Below are positions 1 through 6,998 of a DNA stretch of 16,458 bases, piece after piece. Where the stretch lies: NCBI GenBank assembly GCA_023228705.1, contig JALOAS010000073.1, positions 1 to 16,458 of the forward strand. Reading direction: 5' to 3'. Numbering within the stretch: the first letter of the stretch is position 1; every line of letters begins with the position of its first letter. Source of the stretch: Ottowia sp. GTDB lineage: Bacteria; Pseudomonadota; Gammaproteobacteria; Burkholderiales; Burkholderiaceae_C. The notes below the pieces were generated by a model, which had not been told where the DNA came from, searched no databases, and worked only from the letters and a program-made list of their open reading frames with translations. The position numbers and the translations under genes were made by a program.

Positions 1-398
1 TCCCCAAATGCCAGGGCAGCTGGTGGCCCGCCATGGATTTTGCGCAGGGCTTTGAGCTGTGGCGGCCGCTGGGACGCAGCGCAGACGGGTCGCTGCTGGT
101 CTTTGCCGCGCTCACGGCCATTCACTACGTGCACCGGCTGTTTGCCTACGGCGTGCTCGCCGTGCTGCTGCTGCTGGTTCTGGCGCTGCGCGCTCGCTCG
201 CTGCTCGTGGTGCAGCGCCGCTGGCTGCTGGTCCTGCTGGTGTTGCAGCTGCTGACCGGGCTGTCCAACGTCATCCTGGGCTGGCCGGTGCTGGCGGCGC
301 TGCTGCATACTGGCGGTGCCGCGGCGCTGGTGGTGGTGCTGACCTGGAGCCTGTGCGTGGCTCGCGGCGATACGGCACCCCCGGCCGCATCGCGGTGA
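1..398 (+). CDS. ctaA: Heme A synthase COX15/CtaA, C-terminal fragment (5' end outside window)
   Basis: This is the last 131 or so codons of a heme A synthase, read in the frame starting at base 3. CtaA oxidises the C8 methyl of heme O to a formyl group, giving heme A for aa3-type cytochrome c oxidase in the inner membrane. The fragment opens with a C-x-G-x-WWPAMDF stretch, the loop before the second four-helix half in COX15 proteins. It continues with IHYVHRL, which carries a conserved heme-ligand-type histidine, then hydrophobic helices and a late LLHTGG segment with another conserved His. The internal ATG at base 33 is not the start, because the recognisable family sequence begins before it. 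The gene stops 16 bp before ctaB, so the two are probably co-transcribed. The start lies left of the window. Confidence 0.9.
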   Translation, partial: PKCQGSWWPAMDFAQGFELWRPLGRSADGSLLVFAALTAIHYVHRLFAYGVLAVLLLLVLALRARSLLVVQRRWLLVLLVLQLLTGLSNVILGWPVLAALLHTGGAAALVVVLTWSLCVARGDTAPPAASR

Positions 399-414
399 AA
401 CACGACATGAGACA

Positions 415-1368
415 ATGAAAACCATGACGACTCAATCATCGGCGCAGGGGCAAGCCTCGGTGGCCGCGGCGCCGGGATCCTTGGGCGCGCACGCCATCCC
501 ACTGTGGCGGCAGTATTACGCACTGACCAAGCCGGGCGTACAGCGCCTGCTCATTTTTTGTGCGCTGGTTGGCATGATGCTGGCCGTGCCGGGCGTGCCG
601 ACGCCAGCGGAGCTGCTGCAGATGGCGGTGGCCTGCCTGGGCATCTGGTTTGTTTCGGGCGCGGCCGCTGCGTTCAACTGCGTCGTGGAAAAAGCCATAG
701 ACGCGCGCATGAAGCGCACCGCCTGGCGCCCGACCGCGCGCGGCGAGCTGAGCGACAGGCAGGCGCTGTGGTTCTCGGCCGTGCTGTGCGTGCTCGGCAG
801 CGTCATCCTGCTCGTGTGGATCAATCCGCTGACCATGTGGCTGACCTTTGCCACCTTTGTCGGCTACGCGATGGTCTACACGCTGGTCCTGAAGCCGTCC
901 ACGCCGCAGAACATCGTCATCGGCGGTGCCACGGGCGCCATGCCGCCGGTGCTTGGCTGGGCCGCCATGACCGGCGTGGTCAGCCCCGAGGCGCTGATGA
1001 TGTTCCTCATCATCTTCATCTGGACGCCTCCGCACTTCTGGCCGCTGGCCATGCTCCGCATCGAGGACTACCGCAAGAGCGGGCTGCCCATGATGCCGGT
1101 CACCCACGGCAAGGCGTTTACCGCGCTGCAGGTGCTGCTGTACTCGCTGATGCTGCTGGCCGCCTGCCTGCTGCCCTTTGTCTACGGCATGAGCGGCTGG
1201 CTCTACCTGGGCGTGGCGCTGCCGCTGAGCCTGGTGTTTGTGTTCCATGCGTACCGGCTCTGGCGCGATCCGGAATCGGACCTGCTCGCGCGCAAGACCT
1301 TTGTCTTTTCCATCCTGCACCTGACGCTGCTGTTTGCCGCGCTGTTGCTGGATCATTACGTGGCCTGA
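415..1368 (+). CDS. ctaB: Protoheme IX farnesyltransferase (heme O synthase) CtaB/CyoE
   Basis: The 317-residue polytopic membrane protein belongs to the UbiA prenyltransferase superfamily. It transfers farnesyl to the vinyl group of heme B, making heme O, the substrate of CtaA just upstream. The first active-site loop is seen as NCVVEKAIDARMKRT-x-RP (residues 88-106), with the Asn, Asp and Arg typical of CtaB. The second Asp-rich loop is RIEDYRKSGLPMMPV (about 215-229). Hydrophobic segments fill the rest, with a hydrophilic N-terminus of about 25 residues. The ATG at 415 has only a weak GAGAC-like ribosome site; an in-frame ATG at 424 is an alternative start. Gene order ctaA-ctaB-SCO is the usual proteobacterial oxidase assembly arrangement. 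Identity is clear from both motifs and length. Confidence 0.95.
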   Translation: MKTMTTQSSAQGQASVAAAPGSLGAHAIPLWRQYYALTKPGVQRLLIFCALVGMMLAVPGVPTPAELLQMAVACLGIWFVSGAAAAFNCVVEKAIDARMKRTAWRPTARGELSDRQALWFSAVLCVLGSVILLVWINPLTMWLTFATFVGYAMVYTLVLKPSTPQNIVIGGATGAMPPVLGWAAMTGVVSPEALMMFLIIFIWTPPHFWPLAMLRIEDYRKSGLPMMPVTHGKAFTALQVLLYSLMLLAACLLPFVYGMSGWLYLGVALPLSLVFVFHAYRLWRDPESDLLARKTFVFSILHLTLLFAALLLDHYVA

Positions 1369-1513
1369 CGTCGCGACTGCAGGATCTTGCGCCGGCGTGC
1401 GGACGCTCCTGGCAGCCACCGCCTGGAGCCAGCCCGTGGCACGGCCGCATGGTCGGCGGGCGCTGATCACCGCGGCAGGAAAATACGCCCTGAATGTGGC
1501 AACATGACAACTT

Positions 1514-2137
1514 ATGAAAACGCGCAGATTTTTTCTCAAGTACATCACCGCGGGTTCTGCCGTGGCGTTGGCGTCCGGCGCACTGCTCAGTGCATGCAGC
1601 AAGGGACCGACCCCGGCCGAATTCCATTCCGTGGACATCACCGGCGCCGACTACGCCGCTGACTTCCGCCTGACCGACGTCAACGGCCAGACGCGCACGC
1701 TGTCTGATTTTGCAGGCCAGGTCGTCGTCATCTTCTTTGGCTACACGCAGTGCCCGGACGTTTGTCCGACGACCATGATGGAAATGGCGCAGGTCAAGCA
1801 GGCGCTGGGAGACGATGGCGACAAGATGCAGGTGCTGTTTGTCAGCCTGGACCCGGAGCGTGATACGCCGGAGGTGCTGAAGGCCTACATGGGTGCCTTT
1901 GACCCGGATTTTGTCGGCCTGGTGCCCGACTCGGACCAGGAACTGCAAGAGCTGGCCAGGAACTTCAAGATCTTTTATGAGCGCGTCGAGGGCAGCGCAC
2001 CCGATACCTACACCATAGACCACACCGCTGCCAGCTACGTGTACGACCCCAAGGGCAGGTTGCGGCTGTTTGCGCGCTACGGCGCCAGCACGCAGGATCT
2101 GGCCGAGGACTTCCGGCAGCTGCTGGCCGGCGCGTGA
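1514..2137 (+). CDS. SCO1/SenC/PrrC family copper chaperone for cytochrome c oxidase, lipoprotein
   Basis: The 207-residue thioredoxin-fold protein is of the SCO family, which delivers copper to, or keeps reduced, the CuA site of cytochrome oxidase subunit II. The metal/redox motif CPDVC is at residues 80-84 and the third ligand His is H170 in TIDHTAASYVYD. The N-terminus reads TRRFFLK (residues 3-9), matching a twin-arginine signal. It is followed by a hydrophobic stretch and a lipobox LSAC with Cys28, so the protein is predicted to be an envelope-anchored lipoprotein. It lies 145 bp after ctaB; that gap holds only a weak stem (1405-1429, 5 bp plus 2 after a mismatch) and no obvious terminator. 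No good ribosome site precedes the ATG at 1514, which was chosen because it gives the intact signal peptide. Context with ctaA and ctaB supports the role. Confidence 0.93.
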   Translation: MKTRRFFLKYITAGSAVALASGALLSACSKGPTPAEFHSVDITGADYAADFRLTDVNGQTRTLSDFAGQVVVIFFGYTQCPDVCPTTMMEMAQVKQALGDDGDKMQVLFVSLDPERDTPEVLKAYMGAFDPDFVGLVPDSDQELQELARNFKIFYERVEGSAPDTYTIDHTAASYVYDPKGRLRLFARYGASTQDLAEDFRQLLAGA

Positions 2138-2261
2138 GCGCGGCCTTGCCGGCTGCGTGGCGGTGGCGTAGCAGGCCAAGCCATACCGGCAACGTGTCTC
2201 CCGATTGGCAAGCATGGTCAGCTCACCGGATACCCGATGACAGATCACCTCGGCCCTTGCA

Positions 2262-2338
2262 TGAAGGTTGAGCGTCAGGCGTTGAGCGTTGAGCGTGGCA
2301 GACATACGCTGGACGCTGGACGCAATACGCTCAACCTT
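2262..2338. repeat. Palindromic dispersed repeat, copy 1 (built of ~7-nt units)
   Basis: A 77-bp imperfect palindrome lies between the converging SCO gene and ABC permease gene, 8 bp past the permease stop. The outer arms AAGGTTGAGCGT (2264-2275) and ACGCTCAACCTT (2327-2338) are perfect inverted repeats of 12 bp. The interior holds GCGTTGA-type units on the left and ACGCTGG-type units on the right that can pair with one wobble and one mismatch per unit. A related copy is at 9171-9250, with the same left TGAAGGTT and a nearly identical right end CGCTCAACCT. It resembles REP or small MITE-like elements and may also act as a two-way terminator. No transposase is present. Confidence 0.75.
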
Positions 2339-2345
2339 GCTTCGT

Positions 2346-3191
2346 TCAGCTTGCCGCTTCGGGCTGGAACCCCTGGATGAGCTTGTCAAACAGCAGGCCG
2401 TAGCCAATGGCCAGCGGAATGGTGACGATGGCTGCGGCTGCCATCAGCGATTGCCAGAAATAAATGTCGCCGCGGATCAGCGCGGTGGGCACGCCTGAAT
2501 TGAGCGGACGGCTCGCGGTCTCGCTGACAAACGAGGCGGCGTAGATGTAGTCGCTGAGACTGAGCGCAAAGGCAAAGACGACGCAGGTGGCAATGCCGGG
2601 CCAGGCCAGCGGCAGCGATACCTTCAGGAACGCCTGCCAGCGGCTGTAGCCGTCTATGAGCGCGGCTTCTTCCATCTCGCGCGGCATGGACTTGAAAAAG
2701 CCAAGCAGCAGCCAGGTACAAAACGGTACGGTGATCGTCGGGTAGACCAGCACCAGCGCCCAGATGGTGTTGGCCGCACGGAGCAGCGATATGACCTGGT
2801 ACAGCGGCAGGAACAGCAGCGTGGGGGGAATCAGGTAGACGAGGAAGACAGCAATGCCGGAGCGCTCGCCCCAGCGCCCGACCAGGCGCGACAGGCTGTA
2901 CGCCGCCGGCACCGCCAGCAGCAGCGTGATGATGACGACCATGACGCCGATGAGTACGGAATTCCACAGGAACACCGAGAAATCGGTGTTCGTGAACAGG
3001 AACGTGATGTGCTTGAGCGTCGGTGGCAGGTTGAACAGGAACGGGTTGTTGGCCGCGTTGTACAGGTCGGCATTCTGCTTGAACGCTGAAATCAGCATCC
3101 AGACGGTCGGAAAGATGGCAAACGCGGCAAAAAACAGCATGCCCAGCCAGAAGCCCAACCGCCGCAGGCGTTTTTTAATGGCCAGGTTCAA
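2346..3191 (-). CDS. ABC sugar-type importer permease, MalG/UgpE-like
   Basis: This is a 281-residue inner-membrane permease of the binding-protein-dependent carbohydrate/polyol importers (CUT1 type). The N-terminal helix (about 12-36) ends in the WMLISAFK segment typical of MalG-like proteins. The cytoplasmic EAA loop is EEAALIDGYSRWQAF (174-188), which docks on the ATPase. About six membrane segments are visible, matching the usual length of 270-290. The start is a TTG at 3191 whose bases overlap the TGA stop of the preceding permease (TTGA), so translation is probably coupled. A GGAG sits nine bases upstream. It is the last gene of the importer operon, and a palindromic repeat follows 8 bp after its stop. 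The substrate cannot be read from the sequence. Confidence 0.92.
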   Translation of the reverse strand: MNLAIKKRLRRLGFWLGMLFFAAFAIFPTVWMLISAFKQNADLYNAANNPFLFNLPPTLKHITFLFTNTDFSVFLWNSVLIGVMVVIITLLLAVPAAYSLSRLVGRWGERSGIAVFLVYLIPPTLLFLPLYQVISLLRAANTIWALVLVYPTITVPFCTWLLLGFFKSMPREMEEAALIDGYSRWQAFLKVSLPLAWPGIATCVVFAFALSLSDYIYAASFVSETASRPLNSGVPTALIRGDIYFWQSLMAAAAIVTIPLAIGYGLLFDKLIQGFQPEAAS

Positions 3192-4129
3192 TTGCTTTCA
3201 CTCCGTGATGCAAAGCGCAGCGCGCCGATTGCCGCCGCGAGCAGGATGGGGAACATGAACAGCGCCACGGCCGCGCCTTCGCTGAGGGCACCGCCTTCAA
3301 CGCCCTTGACGTAGGCCAGGTACGGGATCAGTTGCGTTGAGTGGCCGGGGCCGCCGTGCGTGGTCATGGCAATCAGCGCCATGTCGCCAAAGACCATGAG
3401 TGCGGTAAACATGGTGACCACGACCAAAATGGGCATCAGCGCCGGCACGGTGATGCGGAACAGCACGCGGAAAAAGCCGGCACCATCGACCTGCGCCTGC
3501 TCGAACACCTCGTGCGGGATGGACGTGCGACCGGCCAGCACGATGATGGTGGCCAGCGGCAGCAGGCGCCAGACGTTGATGAGCGTGAGCGAGCCCAGCC
3601 CCAGCCATTCCCGCCCGTAGTAGTACAGGTGCCGGGCCGGACCCCACACGCCGCCCGGCCCGAGCAGTCCCGTCTTCACCAGGATCCAGTCCACCGGGCT
3701 GAATTGCGAGTCCAGCAGCCACAGCCAGTTGACCGCTGCCAGCGATACCGGCATGGCCCAGGGCAGGATGATGATGATCTGCCAGAAGCGCTTGAAACGG
3801 AAGTTGCGGGCAAAAAGCTCGGATTCCGCGGTCGCCAGGATGATGGTGATGACCAGCGTGGCCAGCGTCACCAGGATGCTGTTGCGCAGTGCCACCGGGA
3901 ACGCCGGGTCGTTCAGCACGCGCTCAAAATTCTTGAAACCGACAAAGGTGTGGAAGCCCGGATCGCCCACCGTCGCATTGCTCAGGCTGAGGCCGATCGC
4001 CAGCAGGAACGGAATGCCGACCAGCGCAACGATATAGACAATTGCGGGCGCCAGCATCAGCGCGCCCAACAGGGTGCTCCGGTCGGTCACGCCCGCGTGT
4101 CGCGTGGCACGCGCCGTTGCGTCAGACAT
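3188..4129 (-). CDS. ABC sugar-type importer permease, MalF/UgpA-like
   Basis: This is the 313-residue partner permease of the CUT1-type importer. A first membrane helix at about 20-48 is followed by a periplasmic region containing FVGFKNFERVL (about 62-72), a segment common in MalF/UgpA proteins. The EAA loop is EVFEQAQVDGAGFFRVLF (207-224). The ATG at 4129 was chosen because it sits inside the end of the ATPase gene (8-bp overlap, ATGTCTGA), a normal arrangement for coupled translation; an in-frame ATG at 4138 would add three residues. The reading frame stays open upstream to about 4291, but that stretch lies within the ATPase gene and encodes nothing family-like. The 3' end overlaps the TTG start of the next permease. 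Partner and operon assignments are firm; the substrate is unknown. Confidence 0.92.
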   Translation of the reverse strand: MSDATARATRHAGVTDRSTLLGALMLAPAIVYIVALVGIPFLLAIGLSLSNATVGDPGFHTFVGFKNFERVLNDPAFPVALRNSILVTLATLVITIILATAESELFARNFRFKRFWQIIIILPWAMPVSLAAVNWLWLLDSQFSPVDWILVKTGLLGPGGVWGPARHLYYYGREWLGLGSLTLINVWRLLPLATIIVLAGRTSIPHEVFEQAQVDGAGFFRVLFRITVPALMPILVVVTMFTALMVFGDMALIAMTTHGGPGHSTQLIPYLAYVKGVEGGALSEGAAVALFMFPILLAAAIGALRFASRSESN

Positions 4130-5150
4130 GGGGGGCATCCATTTTCTTGCCGCTGCCGGGGTCAAAATAACGCAGGTGCTCCGGGCTGACCATGAATTGC
4201 ACGGCGTCGCCGTCGTGCAGCGTCTGGACCTCGGCCGAGGTGAACTGTGCCAGCAGCTTGTTGGTGTGCCCGCGCAGCTCGGTCTCCGCATAAATCTGCC
4301 AGATCGCGCCCAGGAACTCCTGGCGAATGATGCGCGCCGGGACGTGAAAGTGCCCGGATGCCGCGGCTTCGCCCGCCAGCAGCACGTGTTCCGGGCGGAA
4401 TCCCACGATGTGGTCGTCCTGGGTCAGCAGATTCATGGGCGGCGTCCCCAGGAAGGACGCAACAAAGGTATCGGCCGGGTGTGCGTACATCTGCTGCGGC
4501 GTGCCGATCTGTCGCACCCGGCCGTCCTTCATGATGGCTATGCGGTCGCCCATGCCCATGGCCTCGAACTGATCGTGCGTGACGTAGACCGTGGTGATGC
4601 CGGTGCGATCATGCAGCTGGCGCAGCTCGGAGCGCGCCATGGCGCGTACCTGCGCGTCCAGGGCACTCAGCGGCTCGTCAAAGATGAACAGCGTCGGGTC
4701 GCGCACCAGCGCGCGCGCCAGCGCCACGCGCTGTTTTTCGCCGCCGGAGAGTCGTGCCGGACGGCGCGCCAGCAGGTGCTCGATGCCGATGGTGCCGGCT
4801 GCCCACCGGATCTTCTGCTCCCGGTCGCTGCGCGGGATCCGCCGCGCCTTGAGCGGAAATGCAATATTCTCTGCCACGGACATGTGCGGGTACAGCGCGT
4901 AGCTCTGGAACACCATGGAGACATTGCGCATGCGCGGCGGCAGTGGCGTGACCACCTCGCCGTCGATCAGGATGTCGCCCTGCGTGGGATGTTCCAGGCC
5001 GGCAATCATGCGCATGGTCGTGCTCTTGCCGCATCCGGACGGCCCCAGTATGGCCAGGAATTCGCCATCGGCCACGGTCAGGCTGATGCCGTCGACGGCA
5101 TGCGTCCTGCCGTAGATTTTTACCAGATTGCGCAGTTCAAGCGATGCCAT
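4122..5150 (-). CDS. ABC importer ATPase, MalK/UgpC-like
   Basis: This 342-residue ATPase powers the importer encoded with it. In order it shows Walker A GPSGCGKST (36-44), Q-loop Gln82 in VFQSYALYPH, signature LSGGEKQR (134-141), Walker B LFIFDEP with D-loop SALDA (154-166) and switch His192 in VTHDQFEAM. A C-terminal TOBE/OB-like domain follows, recognised by GTPPMNLL and FRPEH. The helical segment after the H-loop reads GMGDRI where MalK-type proteins usually have a TLADRI-like sequence, a small variation. It is slightly shorter than MalK (about 370). The start ATG at 5150 lies 202 nt after the binding-protein stop, and the 3' end overlaps the MalF-like gene by 8 bp. MalK-type proteins in other species can also bind regulators; nothing here shows that. 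Confidence 0.95.
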   Translation of the reverse strand: MASLELRNLVKIYGRTHAVDGISLTVADGEFLAILGPSGCGKSTTMRMIAGLEHPTQGDILIDGEVVTPLPPRMRNVSMVFQSYALYPHMSVAENIAFPLKARRIPRSDREQKIRWAAGTIGIEHLLARRPARLSGGEKQRVALARALVRDPTLFIFDEPLSALDAQVRAMARSELRQLHDRTGITTVYVTHDQFEAMGMGDRIAIMKDGRVRQIGTPQQMYAHPADTFVASFLGTPPMNLLTQDDHIVGFRPEHVLLAGEAAASGHFHVPARIIRQEFLGAIWQIYAETELRGHTNKLLAQFTSAEVQTLHDGDAVQFMVSPEHLRYFDPGSGKKMDAPHV

Positions 5151-5269
5151 CAGCTGTTCTCTCGGGCCTTCTCGGGTGCGCGCTGCCGGCCCTGTGCCGT
5201 GCGCATGCGGTGACGTGGCGTGTCTTCAGGGCAGAAGACGGTGGCGCGCGCGGCCCAGCGTGGGCGGGT

Positions 5270-5293
5270 CGGGCCGCCGGGCTGGCTGGCCCG
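5270..5293 (-). promoter_or_regulatory. GC-rich intercistronic hairpin between binding-protein and ATPase genes
   Basis: In the 202-nt gap (5151-5352) between the solute-binding protein stop and the ATPase start, CGGGCC (5270-5275) pairs with GGCCCG (5288-5293). The stem extends inward by GCC/GGC across a one-base bulge. No run of U follows in the transcript, so it is not a standard intrinsic terminator. In malE-malF-type operons such structures protect or attenuate mRNA so that binding protein is made in excess. That role is inferred here. The rest of the gap shows no ORF I can support. Confidence 0.4.
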
Positions 5294-5352
5294 GGGTTTG
5301 ATGCCCACGGGGATTGGGGCCCGTTGTGGCGCGGGCTCGCGCGCGCTGCCAG

Positions 5353-6771
5353 TTACTTGGCGCAGCCCACCAGGCCGCGGTCCTTCCACTTGGCCACGAT
5401 GTCGCCGATCTGCTTGGCGGTATCCTTCACGGCCTGCTCGGCGGTCTTCTCGCCCCGTGCGGCCTGCGCCATCATGGTCACCAGCAGGTGCGTGTTGTAG
5501 ACCTCGCTCACCGCCGGGTTGGATGCGCCCGGATAGCCCGGCCAGACGGTCCAGTCCACCGCGTTGCGCAAGACGTTGAGCTTGTCGGGCGGGGTGGAGC
5601 CAAACGGGTCATTGTCCAGCCAGCCGCCTTCCTCGAAGAGCTGCGGCACCTGCCCGGTGTAGGCGGGGAAGTTGTACAGTTCGCTCTCGTACGTGGCGTG
5701 GCTGGAGTTGGTCGCCAGGTTGAGCAGGAACTTCTGCGCTGCCTGCTTGGTGTTCTCGTTGGCCACGTACTTGGGCATGACGTAGATGTACCAGACGTGC
5801 GAGGTCTGGTGCACCTCGCCGCCCGGCCCCTTCAACCCCGGCGTCAGGCCCGTGTCGGCAACGATGGGGTTGTCGTCCTTTTGAGCGGTGCGGTAGTACG
5901 AGATCGAGTTCTGGATATAAGACGCCTGGCCGGCAATGAACGCCTGGTTGTTGGACGCCGGGTTCCAGGAAAACACCTCCGGCGTGGACGCGTCCTTGAA
6001 CAGCTTGGTCTGGTACTTGACCGCATCTATCACCTCTGGCGAATCCAGCGCGACGTCGCCGCACTCGTCAAACACCTTGCCGCCAAACGACCAGATCAGC
6101 GAGCGCGCGTAGAACTCCGAGTCCAGTTCGGGCGACATGCCCACTGCAACCGGGATGCCATCTTCGGCAAAGATCTTCTTGCCGCCCTCGTACAGGTCGT
6201 CATACGTCTTCGGGCCATCGGGGTATCCGGCTTTTTTCCACAGCGAGATGAGGTAGTTGCCCGGATCCGGTACCCAGCCGTGGCAAAAGCCGTACCAGGT
6301 GTCGGTCACCGGCAGGTAAGCCTGCGAGGTGCAAACCTCCTCGGCCTTGCCAAAGGCCGCCTCGGCGGCTTCGTTTACCAGCTTCATGTCCTGCAGCCCC
6401 TCGATGAACGCGGCAGGCGGGGCAATCATCTCAAACAGGTCCGAGCCTTTCTTGGCCGCTACGGCCGCTGAAAGCGTGGGGGGCAGGTCGCCCAGCGCAA
6501 TGTGCTGCACCGTGACCTTGACGTTGTTTGCCCGGCCCCAGTCCTCTGCATACGCGTCAAACCACTTGTCGTACCGCGGCACGAAGTGGCTCCATTGCGT
6601 GATGTTGAGCGTGGTGCCGTCCGGGAACTTGTCCGGAAAGCTGACCGAGCCGTACTCGGACGGGAACTCGATGGGACTGGGTTCGACGGCCGCCTGCGCG
6701 GTCACGGCAAACGCCGCTGCCACGACCATGGCCGCAATCGAAACCTGGTTTTTGCGCCTGATCCCTCTCAT
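5353..6771 (-). CDS. Periplasmic solute-binding protein of sugar-type ABC importer (family 1)
   Basis: This 472-residue extracellular solute-binding protein belongs to the large family that captures sugars, polyols or glycerol-phosphate-like compounds in the periplasm. The start ATG at 6771 is supported by AAGGAG seven bases upstream; the frame is open further 5' but without family sequence. A basic MRGIRRK start plus hydrophobic stretch ends in a signal-peptidase site TAQA/AVEP (about 27/28). The mature protein is rich in Trp and Tyr, as expected for carbohydrate stacking. It has four cysteines (C147, C163, C237, C470) that could form two disulfides in the periplasm. It heads the operon with the ATPase and two permeases. 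There is no catabolic enzyme or regulator next to it, so I do not assign a substrate. Confidence 0.92.
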   Translation of the reverse strand: MRGIRRKNQVSIAAMVVAAAFAVTAQAAVEPSPIEFPSEYGSVSFPDKFPDGTTLNITQWSHFVPRYDKWFDAYAEDWGRANNVKVTVQHIALGDLPPTLSAAVAAKKGSDLFEMIAPPAAFIEGLQDMKLVNEAAEAAFGKAEEVCTSQAYLPVTDTWYGFCHGWVPDPGNYLISLWKKAGYPDGPKTYDDLYEGGKKIFAEDGIPVAVGMSPELDSEFYARSLIWSFGGKVFDECGDVALDSPEVIDAVKYQTKLFKDASTPEVFSWNPASNNQAFIAGQASYIQNSISYYRTAQKDDNPIVADTGLTPGLKGPGGEVHQTSHVWYIYVMPKYVANENTKQAAQKFLLNLATNSSHATYESELYNFPAYTGQVPQLFEEGGWLDNDPFGSTPPDKLNVLRNAVDWTVWPGYPGASNPAVSEVYNTHLLVTMMAQAARGEKTAEQAVKDTAKQIGDIVAKWKDRGLVGCAK

Positions 6772-6853
6772 GGCTTGTCTCCTTTGCTTTGTCTTGTGGC
6801 AAAACCGGTACTTCACGCGGGCCGCCCACATGACGTGCCCCAGCGTGCGGTCA

Positions 6854-6867
6854 CCAGTGGACACTGG
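6854..6867. promoter_or_regulatory. Operator-like perfect palindrome in the divergent importer/ubiG region
   Basis: The 227-bp region between the importer (start 6771, -) and ubiG (start 6999, +) contains CCAGTGGACACTGG, a perfect inverted repeat with 6-bp arms and a GA centre. On the minus strand a -10-like TATAAC (6882-6887) lies just upstream of it, without a convincing -35 box. If that is the importer promoter, the palindrome would sit just inside the transcript start, a typical repressor position. A ribosome site for the binding protein is the only other clear signal here. Function is inferred. Confidence 0.3.
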
Positions 6868-6998
6868 CGGCTGCAAGGTTGGTTATACCGCAAAATTCAC
6901 GTGGCTGGTGTCCGGATTCGAGTGTAGCCGCCACATTTGGCCTTGCTGTGCAACGACTTTTGGCGCGCGGCAGCAGTGGCCATGGGACAATGCAGGCC

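Noticed and set aside
436..1641. 401-codon minus-strand frame over ctaB
   Set aside because: It is a shadow of ctaB with a low-complexity Gln/His/Arg-rich translation and no ribosome site.
2138..2261. Long-range inverted repeat TTGCCGG (2146-2152)/CCGGCAA (2186-2192) after the SCO gene
   Set aside because: The arms are only 7 bp with a 33-nt loop and no U-tract, which is expected by chance in GC-rich DNA.
1118..2407. 429-codon minus-strand frame across ctaB end and SCO gene
   Set aside because: It is antisense to two recognised genes, has no motif, and crosses the palindromic repeat.
4130..4291. N-terminal extension of the MalF-like permease frame
   Set aside because: The added stretch lies inside the ATPase gene and is Ser/Arg/Thr/Cys-rich without membrane character. 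The start at 4129 fits operon overlap and family length.
4074..5213. 379-codon plus-strand frame over the ABC ATPase
   Set aside because: It is antisense to an ATPase with all nucleotide-binding motifs; its translation has no recognisable domain.
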